Translations under genes and position numbers: made by a program
Notes under the pieces: generated by a model
The model's database searches: none
What the model was told of the DNA's origin: nothing
The model's input: the letters and a program-made list of their open reading frames with translations, nothing else
Origin: Malania oleifera
Lineage: Eukaryota; Streptophyta; Magnoliopsida; Santalales; Ximeniaceae
Length of the DNA stretch: 64,000 nucleotides
Assembly: GCF_029873635.1 (NCBI RefSeq)
Contig: NC_080423.1
Span: 87,899,191 to 87,963,190 of the forward strand
Direction of reading: 5' to 3'
Shown: positions 45,479 to 57,916 of the stretch, in pieces
Layout of the letters: the number at the start of each line of letters is the position of its first letter
How positions within the stretch are numbered: the stretch's first letter is position 1

Positions 45479-45629
45479 ACAGATGCGTGGTGAAATTAAT
45501 TCATTGTCTTTTTGGGTTGACATACGTTCAGGGCTAGAACTAGGAAAATCTGGTTGTATTAATTACACCTTTATGCTAATGCATATATTTTAATTATACA
45601 TGCCTGCTTCCCTTTGTGTAATTCCTGGA

Positions 45630-45657
45630 TATTATTATTATTATTATTATTATTATT
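45630..45657. repeat. (ATT)n microsatellite
   Basis: Nine to ten ATT units, visible directly. Confidence 0.9.
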
Positions 45658-45872
45658 TTTTGGGTGTTTTTCTTGTATCATGAGAATGTCTTCTGATTTC
45701 TAATTTGTAGAGTTTTGCAAACCCCAAATTTTCGATTGGCTACTCGACAGTTTATTGGGCTTTGATTGCAATTGGGAGATAGTTCACCCTTTTTCGATAT
45801 TTCGAATAGCTTAAATCCGAAAATCTATACTATAAAATTAAGTTTCAAGCTCTAACTGCATACTAATTAGGA

Positions 45873-46060
45873 TATCTATCTCAAGAGAAAATGAATTTTT
45901 TATGACACCATTAAGTATTGATCTTATATCAAATTAAGGACCATATTTAGGTCATGTTTTTTACTATTTCCACATTAGAAATCAATTAGTAGCATGAAAG
46001 TGAGAGAGAATGCAATGAAAATGTTAATTAAGTCGGCATCACCATGACCAAATAATCACA
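45873..46060 (+). repeat. dispersed direct repeat, copy 1
   Basis: Shares CAAATTAAGGACCAT, TTAGAAATnAAT, GCATnACCATnA and AATnAnTCACAATTAA in order with 46874-47066. Diverged, non-coding. Confidence 0.7.
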
Positions 46061-46873
46061 ATTAAGTGATAATGCAAGTTACAACAAAATTCTTTCAATC
46101 TATGTAAAACTTTCCTCTACATAAACTGCAAAAAGACATCTGAAATGTCAAATTTTAACCATGAGTTGGAAGAGATTATTGGAAGTGCAAAAGATTTGGA
46201 AAGTCTAGCAATTTGACGTCACGGGTAATTATGTCACGCGTAATTTATGGACTCACGTGCATTTTGCAGCAAGTAATAAATTTACACAAGATATGAGCTT
46301 GGAAGAGATAAAGTTGAAGATGACAAAAAGTAGGTTTAGAGCTGTATAGCATCCTAATTACACACTAATCACTTCTAAAGTAACTGCTAGTCAAGTTCAA
46401 GTGAATCATTTTCAAAAGGAAAGAACACGTAACTATATATGCTTTTTCAATTAGATGGTTTCTAATGTGAAAATAAATTTATAAGAATTAAATAAAAAAT
46501 TAAAAAAAAAATGTTTGCCTTCCATGGACACAAAAGCCTACTTTTTATGTATTGCCAAGTAAACTAGTTAATTTTTTCTGCTTGTAGGCTTGATTAATTG
46601 GATTATATTTTTTAATATTGGATAGTTTATTTTCAAACAAATCTTCTTTTGCGAAAGCATTTTACAATCCTTGATTTAAGTACTTTTATTATCTTGAACA
46701 TTCTTTTAATCCATATGAAAAATGGTTGATAACATTTTTTAATTTTTTTTTTTTTTTTTTTTTTTCGGGTTTTATTGAAGGTTGATAGCCCATCTATCAA
46801 TTCTTACTCTCTCGCATCATTTGAATTTGAAATTTCTACGATGAAAGTTTCAATTTCAGTTGTAATTGAGATC

Positions 46874-47066
46874 TCCCAAAAGAAAGGAAACAAAGTTGTT
46901 AATTATATAACACGATGAATATACCAAATTAAGGACCATTTGGATAATGTTTTCCACTTTTTTTATATTAGAAATTAATAGGAAAAAAATGAACAAGGAT
47001 GTAATGAAAATACCAATGTAACTTGGCATAACCATAAGCAAATTAGTCACAATTAACGGATAATCT
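46874..47066 (+). repeat. dispersed direct repeat, copy 2
   Basis: See copy 1 at 45873-46060; it ends just before the copia LTR at 47069. Confidence 0.7.
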
Positions 47067-47068
47067 AC

Positions 47069-47678
47069 TGTTGTGGAAAATGAGTATATATAGGATGCAC
47101 AGCGGAATGATTAAACTTGCAACAAATGATGAAGCACCAAGAACACAAATTCATACACAACCATTAAATTTGAAAACAAGTAAGGGGAATAACAAGAGAA
47201 TATACATGGTTCGAAAATGTCTACATCTACGGGAGCAATCCGACCAATATTTCACTTTGAAATTGAAAGTTTCTTAATATAAGGATTCAATGATCTCTCT
47301 ATATACAAAATATGTCCAAAATGGCCTATTTAACAACCCCTCGGAGGTTTCCTTCCAAATACCCAACCACCCCAACGTTCCCATTCAAAATTTAAATTCT
47401 TTTTCTTAGCCCAGATGCACTCGTTGACGAGATCAGGTCACTCATCAACGAGAGAGACAAGGCCACTAGTCGGCTAGTACGGCCACTCGTCGATGAGTCT
47501 AATTTCCTGCTCTCGGTATCTCAGCGACTCTACAATTTCCAACCTCTCGGTATCTACTCATTGACAAGAACAGGACACTCATTGACGAGTCACTAGTACA
47601 CTCTTCAAGAATTCAACTCATATGTCTTTCATATTTTGTTTATGAGCCCTAAATATAAGAGCCACACATAAAAATACA
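47069..47678 (-). mobile_element. 3' LTR of copia element G
   Basis: Minus-sense TGTATTTTTATGTGTGG start at 47678, ...CCACAACA end at 47069, 610 bp. Same family as solo LTR H. Carries TCGTCGACGA-like words (47420-47590) and a TATATAG-type box (about 47297-47304, minus). Preceded in sense by a purine-rich CAAGGTGGAAATT tract (47680-47694). Confidence 0.82.
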
Positions 47679-47779
47679 AAAATTTCCACCTTGGCAATTA
47701 TACGCTACTTATAAAAACCCGAAAAACATATCTGACTGCTCCACCTTGAGCTTGGACCGCTCGGTTGGGTTTGTCTCCT

Positions 47780-49620
47780 TTCTATCACTTGGAGACATGG
47801 AGTAAGTTCAAGCAATTCTTGAACTTTTCACTAGTGACCGGCTTTGTCAAAATATCTGCTCTATTTTCAGACCTATGAACTTTTTCCAATACAAGCTCAC
47901 CCTAAGTAATCAGCTCTCGAATCATGTGGAACCTCACATCAATATGCTTGGTTCTAGCATGATACACTTAATTCTTTGCTAAGTCAATAGCACTCTGACT
48001 GTCACAATGGAGCACAACCCCGTCTTGCTATAAGCCCAGCTCTTTAACCAAATCAGTTATCCATAAAGCTTCCTTTGCAGCTTTGGCAACTGCCATATAT
48101 TCAGTTTCAGTTGTGGATAATGCCACCAGAGATTGAACCATGAATCTCCAACATATACATCCTCCTACAAGGGTAAAAACATAATCCGTTGTAGACCTTT
48201 TGTCATCCATATCTCTTGCATAATCAACATCAATGAACCCCATAACTAAAGGACTATCCTATTGCTTGCCAAACATGATGCCATAATTCGATGTACCCCG
48301 TAAGTATTTGAATATCCGTTTGATGGATTCCCAATGTTGTCTTCTTGGATTAGATAGAAACTTACTCACCACATTCACAGCATGTGCCCATTTGTTCCAA
48401 ATGAAGATCATAATGAGCTACCAACCCCAACACTATCCTAATAGAAGTGTGTTAGACCACACATGAAAAAATCTTGTCATAGTCTATTCCATTCTTCTGT
48501 GAGTACCCTTTTGCCACTACCCGTGCCTTGAATTTTTCTCCTTCCTTTTCTAAAATTGCTTCCTTCTTCCTATATACCCATTTGCAACCTATTTGTCTCT
48601 TTCCATTGAGAAGCTCCACCAAATCCCAAGTTTGATTCTAATGTAGTGATTCCATCTCCTCAATCATTGCACCCATACAACTACCTTTCTCCTGGTCGTG
48701 CACTACCTCTTGAAATGTAGTTGAATCGTTGCAACTGGTAAGAAAAACATAAGACACTAACTCTTCAAATCCATACCTTAGCGAAGGTCTAATAGTGTGT
48801 CTGGATCTCTGCATAGGAAGATTGTCAACTTGCTAGTTTCCCGCAGTAGAGCTTCCTATAACCAAAGGACCATGATCATTGCTATTGCCCTGAGCTTACA
48901 ACTCCACCTACATAACATGTTCATCTTTGTCCTAGTTTTCTAGCTCCTATTTCAGATCATCACAATCTCAAGTACACTTCACTATAACCTTCTCATCAAA
49001 GACTATATCTCTACTGATCACCACCTTGTTTGCCACTAGATCCCACAACTTGTATCCTTTCACACCCTTTTGATATCCCAGAAAGATGCAACGTCGAGAC
49101 TTTGGGTCAAGCTTAGACCTCTCCTCACTTGACATGTGAACATAGGTTGGACACCCGAATACCTTTAATTCGGAGTAGTCTACTACATTTCCCGTCCATA
49201 CCTCTTCTACCACTTTATCCTCTAGTTATGCCCTTGGTAAACTGTTTATCAGAAAACAAGTCATAATAACTGCCTCGGCCCAAAAGTTCTTCGGTAGCCT
49301 CGTATTAAGCTTAAGACACCAAACTCTTTCAGCCAGAGTTTAGTTCATCCTTTTAGCCACACCGTTTTGCTGAGGTGTCCGGTGAACAGTAAAGTGTCTC
49401 TTATTACCCTGTTGCTCACAAAAACTCTATAAACTGAGAATCAACGTACTCGATACCATTGTTCAACCTTAGATATTTGGTTCTCCTCCGTGTCTGGTTT
49501 TCAACTTTAGCCTCCTACATCTTGAAATTTGACAAACGTATCAAACTTATACCACATGAAGTATACCCAAACTTTCCATGAGTAATCATCAACAAAACTC
49601 ACATAATACACAAGTCTACC
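47780..49620 (-). pseudogene. copia pol remnant of element G: integrase 3' part, RT piece, RNase H
   Basis: In minus sense from 49620: YYVSFVDDYSWKVWVYF (integrase core, about 49605-49555), then VFGCPTYVHMSSEERSKLDPKSR (split here: VFGCPTYVH, then SRRCIFLGYQKGVKGYKLW; about 49170-49040) from the integrase C-terminal region. Next comes an RT start: EEMESLHQNQTWDLVELL, KWVYRKKE, KARVVAKGYSQKNGIDYDKIF (about 48670-48500). The RT core with its YVDD motif is missing. It continues with an RT end (about 48370-48250) and RNase H: MGFIDVDYARDMDDKRSTTD, WRFMVQSLVALSTTETEY, AAKEALWI (48243-48040), and finishes with HARTKHIDVRFH and ADILTKP (about 47950-47860). Many stops. The order PR-INT-RT-RH is that of copia. 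Confidence 0.88.
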
Positions 49621-51403
49621 TCAAAAAGTAAGGTGTACTCCCAAGAGGAGGGTGAATTAGGATTTTAAAAAAATATTTCTTTACAAATTCTTTTTAATAA
49701 GTTCATTTAGTTGGTTTTGATACCTAACTTTTCTTTTCAGCTATCACACAAACACAATGATTAAAAAATCCTTTGAACTTTAACCAATCTCAATTATACA
49801 AGTGTAATTTATTTGCAATGACCAAAAAGTCAGTCCAATCAATAAGATAAGCTTGACTTCTCAATAAAACAGAAATTTGAACAAGCCTTCAAAATTCAGG
49901 TTTCAATATCAAACAAGTTACTTGCATTTAGATCTGTTGTGCTTTGAAATTTATCAACATACTTCCTTTAATCAAGATTTTCGCAATTAATGTGCTTTCT
50001 TTAATCAAGGTTTCTGCAATTATCAAAGTCAAATTAGTTACCAGTAATTAACTAAGCATCCACACAATTTATAAATGTAGAAAATTAAAGAGAGTAGGGT
50101 AAGGAGAGTGACCCCATATTTTTACAAGGTTCTGTCCAAGACCTACGTCCTTGCCCCAAGCAAACCACCATGAGGATTTTCCTTTCCAACTTTTTTATTA
50201 GGCCAAAGTTACTACCTCTCTAACAAACATCCCCTCTCATTAGTATAACGATCCAATCCCTCAACCGTCAACAAATCTCCTTAGCAAGAATCCCCTCTCG
50301 CTAGTCCAACAATTCAATAACCTGAACCGTCAAAAATAACAAGATACAATTTGCGTACAATGACACTCTCAAAAGAGCTGATTGGTACAATTGAATGCAC
50401 AACAAAAAATTCTTCAATTAAATATCAATATATAAAGAATTGAAGCTCATAAATTTATCACCTGATTCTCTTTTAGATTTGATTTTATCAGTAAGTGAGC
50501 AAAGAACCATGTGATTTGACCAGTATGGATTTCAGCAAAAAAGCTTCAGCAGAGTGTATGCAATGAGAGTTTGAAAAGTATGAACAATATAGCTTGAATG
50601 TTGTTTGCAATTGATTGGTGTGTGAAATCTTTTGGTTTCCTATGTATTTATAGATAAAAAAAATACTTCTATTTCGTGTTCCCCAAGTTGTTTCGAGTAT
50701 TTCCCAAGTTTTCATAAAGTTTTGGGTCCAAGAAATTATATTTGGAAACTTTTCTTCATTGTTTAAATTTGACCGTTACGAAGTACAGTCGACTGCACTA
50801 TCGGGGTCAGTCACATGTGCTTTTAAAAACTAGCGAAATTTCAAAGATAGAATGGGTCAGTCACCTGTACTCATGGGTTCATTTGACTGTGCCTATTCTA
50901 TTTACACAATTTATTTTAGCATAAAAGTACAATCGCCTATCCAAACCAGGTCAGTCGCCTGTATGTACCACAACATATGCTTTTTCAAATTTGTTTCCAA
51001 AAACTTTTGTTAACTTTTGTACTTGTCATATTGCTTTAAGACTTTTGAAAATATTTTTTGGGGTTTTTAAAATTTGGTCTCTAAGTCAATAATGAAACGT
51101 AAGAGCTTCAATGCATCCATATCAACATTAAATGAAGTACTTATATACGACTCTTTAAAACTTAAACATTCTAAGCACTAAGTTTCATCAGATTTTTCTA
51201 TCTTTGAGTCCATGCTTTAAGTATACTTTAAGCTTTCATTTGACCACTTGTCTTTGGAGTATAATCTTTCAACAAAGCTTGTGAGCACTTGATCTTGAAC
51301 TTATATGCTTGATTCCTGAAACATCATCACTTAACCAAAATATGTTAAGTTCCCTTGATTTGTTATCATCAAAATAAGATTTGTAAGCCTTGTTAGGCCA
51401 ACA
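49621..51403 (-). mobile_element. copia LTR Q inserted in the integrase of element G
   Basis: Minus-sense TGTTGGCCTAACAAGG start at 51403; left end TCAAAAAGT (TG decayed to TC). Same broad family as LTRs 28862-30959 and 2939-4806. The integrase frame on either side (VHFDVWGLVRVASKG and LVYYVSFVDDYS) joins exactly across it. Flanks CTACC and CACCC are not a perfect TSD, so drift or a slightly wrong border is possible. TATTTATA box at 50645-50652 (minus); CAGTCGACTG/CAGTCGCCTG words at 50770-50960. Confidence 0.82.
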
Positions 51404-52690
51404 CACCCTTTGATGCTACTCTAACCAATCCTCAAACATCAAAATGTACATAATCAAGAATACCAATCGTTTTGTGAATAGCTGACTTGAATTTTGCCCT
51501 GTTTTCTTTTATAAGAATACAAATCTTGCAAAAGTCCAGCTGACATGATTTCATACCTTTCAAGAGTTTCCTCTTGTGTAGTTACTTCATACCATGTACC
51601 CCCATATGCCCAAGAGTGTATATGTCACAAGACAATTTCATCAAATTCAACACCTATGGCTGCAGCTCCACCTACAACAATAGCTTCCTACAATGTGTAG
51701 ATATTCCCACCTTTGGACTTGTAATTGAAACTATTACAATCCAAGGTGCCAAGTGAAATCAAAATCTTCCTTAACTCTAGTATGTGTCTCACATTACTTA
51801 AGGTTCTCACAGCACTGTCAAACATTTTTATCTTAAGGTTTCCTATGCCAATGATCTTACAAGAAACATCATTACCCATAAGAACTGAACCTGAGTTTAC
51901 CAACCTGTAGGTGCTGAACCACTTCTTGTTTGGAGTCATATTGTAAGAACATGCTGAGTCAAGTATCCATGAGTCCATAAGGTGATCTGATCCCAACAAA
52001 ATCGAAAGAACATCACCATCACTACAATCTGAATCTCCTTCTTGAACCACATTCGCTGATTTTGAAGTACCCTCATGCCTTTCAGCATTTCATTTCTTCC
52101 AATCCTGACACTCTGGTTTAACATGCCCTTTTTTACCGCATTTATAATACCGCTTTTTCTTCTTGGATTGAGTATGGGATTTCTAACTCGATCCATGTTT
52201 GGATTTTCCTTTACCACACTCATTGTTACTTTTCATCACAAATCCTTCTCATTTATTATATATTTTAAGTATTTGATGAAAATTTAGTGAGGCACTTGTG
52301 ACCTCTTCTAGGTTAAGAAATTCTTGTCCCCAAGTAAAAGTGGTAACTAAATTTCTATAAGTGTGAGTCGCTGGCAAGGAGTTTAGTTACATCAAAGCCT
52401 TATTATCTTCATCAAACTTAATATCAACACGCATCAAGTCACTTATGATTTGATTAAAGGCATTAATATGTTGATTTAAGTTTGATCCTTCAACTATATT
52501 AAGACAATAAAGTTGCTGCTTAAGAAAGAGTTTATCAGAGAGTGATTTGGACATGTATCGGCTTTCTAACTTTCGGCATATAGCCACTAGAGAATCCTCT
52601 TGTATCACATGATAAAGAACTTCATCGGCCCAACACAAGTGTATTGTAAAAACATCCTTTGCCTACAATTTTCCCCAAGTTGCCTAGACC
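51404..52690 (-). pseudogene. copia gag and protease remnant of element G
   Basis: Minus sense from 52690. gag_UBN2 starts at MCWADEVLYHVIQED (52638); the capsid part continues RYMSKSLSDKLFLKQQLY and NQHINAFNQIISDLMRVD (52560-52420), then TTFTWGQEFLNLEEVTSAS. A zinc knuckle (CGKKGH-like, with the first Cys lost) lies near 52140. The protease WILDSACSYNMTPNKKWF (about 51970-51915) has its catalytic Asp intact, followed by GSVLMGNDVSCKIIGIGNLK and RHILELRKILISLGTLD. A GAG_pre-integrase region reaches 51404, where LTR Q interrupts. The N-terminus of gag is missing beyond about 52690. Stops and a frameshift make it non-functional. Confidence 0.88.
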
Positions 52691-52783
52691 TGTGAGATTG
52701 GTAGTTAACATGATTAGATTTCAATGATTATGTAAACTGTATATGACGTAGGAATTCTAACTGCTTCCTATTCTATTTTCAAA
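52691..52783. other. junction between elements G and D
   Basis: Neither a 5' LTR of the plus-strand element D nor one of the minus-strand element G is present, so both are truncated at this junction. Confidence 0.5.
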
Positions 52784-53760
52784 ATGGAGCCCAAGGATAA
52801 CAACTTGGATAGTGGCTCCGAAGGGACTGCGAGCGATGAGTCTCCTTCTGTGCCTCGAGGGTTAACCAGACAGATTATGCAAAAGATCAGGTGGAGTGTT
52901 AGGAGATGTGGACATTCTCCTACTACTGCAGGGTGTACCATCGATACGTTCACACATATGCACCCTCCGACATTTTCAGGAAGACCTGATTCGATGATAT
53001 CAAAGGACTGGGTCGAGAAGATCGAAAGGATTCTAGAGGTCCTACACTACACAAATAAGCAGAGAGTTCTCTACGCCACCTTCTAGTTGTTTGGGGAGGT
53101 TAGGTGATGGTGGACTACAGTGAGTCTGCTGGAGAAGCAAATATGGTCCTACAGATATGACATGGAGCCGCTTTAAGGAAGTGTTCTTTGAGAGATACTT
53201 CCTAGCCTCCACACGCGATGCTAAGGCGGATGAGTTCTCTATTCTAACACAGGGAGAAATGATGGTGTAGGGGTATGCTGCTCGATATATAGAGTTATCC
53301 TATTTCGTGTCGTGCTTGATCTCGAACGAGTACGAGAATACTCAGAGTTTTGAGAAGGGCTTGAAGAAAGACATCCGCAGATTAGTGGGTATGCTGCAGA
53401 TCCGTGAGTTTTCAGTTTTGGTGGATAAGACCACTGTGATCAAGATCGGCATCTGGGAGGATGAGGTGGATCAAGAACCGAAGAAGAGGCCAGTGCCATT
53501 AGGTTCTAGTCACGGATCATGGAAGAAGAAGAACAAAGGGCTCGGGTTACCGCCAGAATACCAAGCATTATGGTGCTCAGGGGGATCATTCGCACGATCG
53601 TTGTATCAGGTGCCACAAATGGCATGAAGGTGAGTGCCAATCCTTTGAGGGTAATTATTACAGTTGTGGAAAACCAGGCCATATGGGTTATGACTGCCGC
53701 ACACCGAAGAGAGACACGCCTGCATCCAGTGTGAACCGAGGTAGCAATCAGATACCTCAG
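52784..53760 (+). pseudogene. Tekay-type gypsy gag remnant (element D)
   Basis: The ATG at 52784 opens a hydrophilic N-terminus; then HPPTFSGRPDSMISKDWVEK, ERILEVLHYTNKQRVLYATF (about 52960-53085), the start of the chromovirus Retrotrans_gag domain. After stops it continues with a WSRFKEVFFERYFLAS-like segment (about 53165-53210), EFSILTQGEMMV, and FEKGLKKDIRRLVGML (about 53350-53400). Two zinc knuckles follow at about 53595-53700: RCHKWHEGEC and CGKPGHMGYDC. Several TAG/TGA stops sit where Trp or Gln codons are conserved. The 5' LTR and leader are missing. Confidence 0.85.
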
Positions 53761-53789
53761 GGAACCATCTAGGAAAACACAGCTCCGAC

Positions 53790-54215
53790 AAGGGTATATT
53801 CTCTTACTCTAACGGTCGTGGACCGTACGGGGAATGTAGTGAGAGGTATCTTGTTATTGCTTTCAAATAGAGTTGTTGTTTTATTTGATTCAGGGGCAAC
53901 CCATTCCTTTTTATCTGTGAGCTTCGTAAAGTTGTATGGGGTTGAGACCCAAGTTATGAATAAGGAGTTATTTGTAGGAGGATGTTGGGAGGATGACTAG
54001 TGGAAATTGAGGGAAGGCTGCTACCAGTGAATCTTGTGGTATACGATATGTCCAGTTTTGACGTCATACTGGGGATGGATTGGTTATCCTCCAATTATCT
54101 TGTGATCAACTATCGTGGAAAGGTCGTAGTGTTCAGACCTCCTGGTGAGCAGGAGTATGAGTTTGTAGGATCGTGTGTGCATTCGACGCCACATATTCTG
54201 CCAACATTATAGGCA
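53790..54215 (+). pseudogene. Tekay-type protease remnant (element D)
   Basis: VYSLTLTVVDRTGNVVRGIL is followed by VVLFDSGATHSFLS (about 53875-53920) with the catalytic D-S-G intact. After a stop at 53998 come MEIEGRLLPVNLVVYDMSSF and DVILGMDWLSSNYLVINY (54000-54115), the flap and the conserved ILGMDWL motif, then YRGKVVVFRPPGE. Aspartic protease of the gag-pol polyprotein; one stop and a frame change at its centre. Confidence 0.85.
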
Positions 54216-55735
54216 AAAAGATTACTCATGGACGGATGTCAGGGGTACCTAACTTGCGTGAAAGAACCACCGCGGGATGAGTTGAAACTTGAGGATATTT
54301 GAGTGGTTAACGAGTTCCTAGATGTGTTTCTAAAAGACTTACCCAGTTTACCTTCAGATCGTAAGGTGGAGTTTGTGATAGAGTTGCTGCTTGGAAAAGC
54401 ACTGATTTGTAAAGCTCTATATTGGATGGCTCCAGCGGAACTTCAGGAGTTGAAGGAGCAATTGTAGGAATTTTTGGACAAGGGCTTTATCCAACCTACT
54501 ATTTCACCCTGGGAGGCTCCAGTTTTGTTTGTGAAGAAGAAAAACGGATCAATGCGCATGTGCATTGATTACCATGAGATCAACAAGATGACTATGAAGA
54601 ACTATTAGCCATTGCCTCGTATCGATGATCCCTTTAACTAGCTACATGGGACGCAGGTCTTTTCAAAGATTGACTTACGGTCAGGCTATCATCGGGTGAG
54701 GGTTAGATCTAAGGATGTTGCGAAGACTACTTTCTGAACCAGATACGACCACTACGAGTTCTTAGTCATGCCTTTTGGGTTGACGAATGCTCTGAAAATG
54801 TTCATGGATCTGATGAACAGGGTTTTCCATGAGTACCTGGACCAATTTGTGGTGGTGTTTATCGATGACATTCTGGTATACTCAAGCAGTCTGGAAAAGC
54901 ATGAAAACCACTTGAGGTTGGTACTGTAGATTATGCGAGAGAGGAATCTATATGCCAAGCTGAAGAAGTGTGGGTTCTAGTTGAGTCAGGTTGCATTTTT
55001 AGGCCATGTGATGTCTAAGGGCAGTATCTCAATTGATCCTAGCAAGATTGAAGTGGTGGTCGACTGAGTGAGACCAAAGAGTGTGCAGGAGGTTCGGAGT
55101 TTTTTGGGATTGGCGGGTTATTATCATCGGTTCGTGGAGGGATTCTCTAAGTTATCTGGGCCTTTGACATGATTGACCAGGAAGGAGGTGAAGTTTGATT
55201 GGACTGAAGATTGCGAGCGGTGTTTCTAGGAGTTAAAACAGTGATTTGTTACTGCTCCAGTCTTGACCATTCCTTCTGGGGATGATAGTTTTGTGATCTA
55301 TAGCGACGCATCTCTGAAGGGTTTGGGATGTGTGCTTATGCAACAAGGTAAGGTAATAGCTTATGCTTTTTAAAAACTCAAGGAATACGAGAAGAATTAC
55401 CCTACACATGATCTGGAATTGGCCATTGTGGTTTATACACTGAAGATCTGGCGACACTACCTGTATGGTGTTTAGTGTAAGATTTTCACTAACCACAAAA
55501 GCCTCAGGTACTTTTTCATGTAAAAGGAGTTGAACATGAGGCAACAGAGGTGGCTTAAGCTGATCAAAGACTACGATTGCACCATCAATTATCACCCAAG
55601 GAAAGCTAACATGGTAGTTGATGCGTTGAGTCAGAAGTCGGAGCATGCGAAAGTATTTGTAGTTATAGCTCAGCATCATATCAGACAGGATCTGGAAAAC
55701 CTTGGTATAGATTTGGTGGCCAGAGATCATTAGGC
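54216..55735 (+). pseudogene. Tekay-type reverse transcriptase and RNase H remnant (element D)
   Basis: A single reading line with many stops: EFLDVFLKDLPSLPSDRKVEF (about 54310-54370), [24 protein letters not shown] residues (about 54495-54560), [11 protein letters not shown] (54661-54693, first catalytic Asp), [13 protein letters not shown] (about 54756-54795), [11 protein letters not shown] (54855-54887, the two Asp of F-x-DD intact), VAFLGHVMSKG, EVRSFLGLAGYYHRFV (about 55090-55140). Then RNase H: VIYSDASLKGLGCVLMQ (about 55292-55342), [13 protein letters not shown] and YHPRKANMVVDALS (about 55590-55640). Roughly a dozen in-frame stops. Confidence 0.9.
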
Positions 55736-57191
55736 TTTCATTGCTAGCTTGGTGATCCAACCGACTTTGTTTAAGCATATTAAAACCATGCAGGCTAGTG
55801 ATGCGGAAGTATTTGGGACTGTGGAGAAAGTGCAGTAGGGGTTAGCTACAAATTTTAACATCTCTGAGGGAGGTGTGTTAAGGTTTGGAACTAGGCTGTG
55901 TGTTCCAAATAACGAAGAGATTAGAAGGACGATTTTGGAGGAAGCGCATCGTTCTTTGTATATGGTACATCCTGGTAGCACGAAGATGTATTGAGATTTG
56001 CGTGAGACCTTCTAATGGAACGGAATGAAAAAAGAGATTGTTCGGTTCATGGAGTAGTGTCCAACGTGTCAGTAGGTGAAAGCAGAACATCAGAGGCTGT
56101 CAGGGCCATTACAGCCCTTAGCTATTTCAGAGTGAAAATGGGAGCATATTTTCATGGACTTTGTTACCAGATTGCTGCCAGCTCTTCACGGGCAGAATGC
56201 CATTTGGGTAATCATGGACAGGTTGAAAAAATCTACTCATTTTGTACCCATTAAGGTTAGCTACCCTTTGAGTAGACTAGCAGACTTGTATGTACATGAG
56301 ATAGTCAGAATGCACGAGGTACCAATGTCCATTGCGTTAGATCAAGACCCGAGGTTTACCTTTCGATTCTAAAAGAGCTTGCAGAAAGCACTAGGGATGA
56401 AGCTTACTTTCAGTATAGCGTTCCACCCCCATACTAATGGACAGTCAGAGATAACAATACAGTTCTTAGAGGATATGTTACGAGCTTGCGTGTTAGACTT
56501 CGATGGTAGTTGAATGCAGTTTCTGCCACTAGTACAGTTTGCCTAGAACAATAGCTTCCAGGCTAGTATCGAGATGGCACCATTCAAGGCCTTGTATGGT
56601 CGGAGGTGTTGATCTCCTCTATATTAGGATGAGGTTGGTGAACATCAGGTTTTTGGACCTGAACTCATGGAGCAAGTGTCTGATAAGGTAGGTTTGATCC
56701 GGGACAGAATTAAATCAGCTCAGAGTCGGTAAAAGAGTTACACGAATGTTCTCCACCATGAGTTGGAGTTCAAGGTGGGGGGTAAGATATTCTTGAGGAT
56801 CGCTCCGATGAAAGGGGTGATGAGATTCGGGAAGAAAGGAAAGTTGAGCCCGATGTTCATCAGACCATTCGAGGTTCTTGAGCGAGTGGGTCCAGTAGCC
56901 TACATGATTGCACTACCCCCAATGCTCTCAAGGATCCATGATATGTTCCACGTATCCATGTTGAGGAGGTACATGTCGGATCCGTCATATATTATTAGTT
57001 CTGAGAACTTAGAAATTAGGGATGCTTTAGCATATGAGGAGGTACCCGTTCAGGTTCTGGACCGTAAAGTTCAAAAGCTACATACCAAGGATATACCGTT
57101 AGTGAAGGTATTGTGGCAGAATCACAAGGTTAAGGAAGCTTCTTAGGAATTGGAATTGGAAATATGCTGGAAGTATCCACAGTTGTTCTGA
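55736..57191 (+). pseudogene. Tekay-type integrase and chromodomain-like C-terminus (element D)
   Basis: The HHCC zinc region covers about 55945-56080 (H in AHRSLYMVHPGS, then CPTCQ). The core begins at IFMDFVTRLLPALH (about 56145-56190), continues WVIMDRLKKSTHF, and DQDPRF (56343-56360) supplies the second Asp. FHPHTNGQSE (about 56424-56453) supplies the Glu, and the Trp of the next block is now a stop. The C-terminal frame 56763-57146 gives KGVMRFGKKGKLSPMFIRPF, HDMFHVSMLRRYMSDPS and VQVLDRKVQKL...VKVLWQNHKV, the GPY/F and chromodomain-like end of Tekay elements, stopping at 57189. The end is in better shape than the middle. Confidence 0.9.
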
Positions 57192-57465
57192 GAGGTAGTT
57201 TGGATAGTAGAGTTAGTTGAGTACATGTGAATAATGCTGCTAACGTATTGTAAAAGGTGGTTAGTTTCTGGGAGTATGTGTTATTGTGAACTCTCAAAAC
57301 GTTATATATATGTAACAACGATATTCCTCCCCCATAAGCGAGGGTATATATGTATTGTGACGGGGCTGCGTTGTAAGTGGCCATCGACTCTTCCTAGAGT
57401 CAAGTATGTGTATTTCATTGGGTGGATGAGTTCGAAAATGAGAGATTACAAATTACGAGGATAAA

Positions 57466-57486
57466 ATTTTTGTAAGGAGAGGAGGT
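57466..57486 (+). other. polypurine tract of element D
   Basis: TTTTTGTAAGGAGAGGAGG-type tract directly before the LTR TG at 57487, the usual Tekay arrangement of ACGAGGA, AT-rich spacer, purines. Confidence 0.8.
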
Positions 57487-57867
57487 TGTAAGAACCCGAC
57501 CTGTGAGATATGGAATAAATAAATAAGAAAAGGGTAAAACAGTAATTTGAGCAGGCTTCATTGATGAAGCTGGAGTTTCATCGACGAAGGCCCTTCTACT
57601 GTTCGGTGATGAAATGCAGAGGTTCATCAACGAAGAGAAGCCGAGAGGTTTAGGAAATCCTGAAATCTCAGACTCATCAATGAGACCAACACTACGTCGA
57701 TGAATTTCCTTCGTTGGCTCGTCAATGAAGATGCTGGCTCGTCAATGAAGACGCCGCCTCATCAACGAAGTTGGTCGAGTCAAAGGTGCTATAAATATAA
57801 TTTTGGGTTGCTTAGAAGCTAAGATATCCAAATTTCTCTCTCTCTCCCTCTCTCTAGAACTCGAAAC

Positions 57868-57916
<49 letters not shown>

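Larger units (their letters stand above)
45445..47068. other. intergenic region downstream of the LOR gene
   Basis: No gene seen. Contains an (ATT)n microsatellite (45630-45657), a poly-T tract (46742-46765) and two diverged direct copies of an approximately 190-bp segment (45873-46060 and 46874-47066). Confidence 0.55.

Noticed and set aside
55233..55778. 181-codon minus-strand frame, the longest open frame in the window
   Set aside because: Antisense to the RNase H region of the gypsy element D; long because the sense strand is a decayed coding sequence. No motif of its own.
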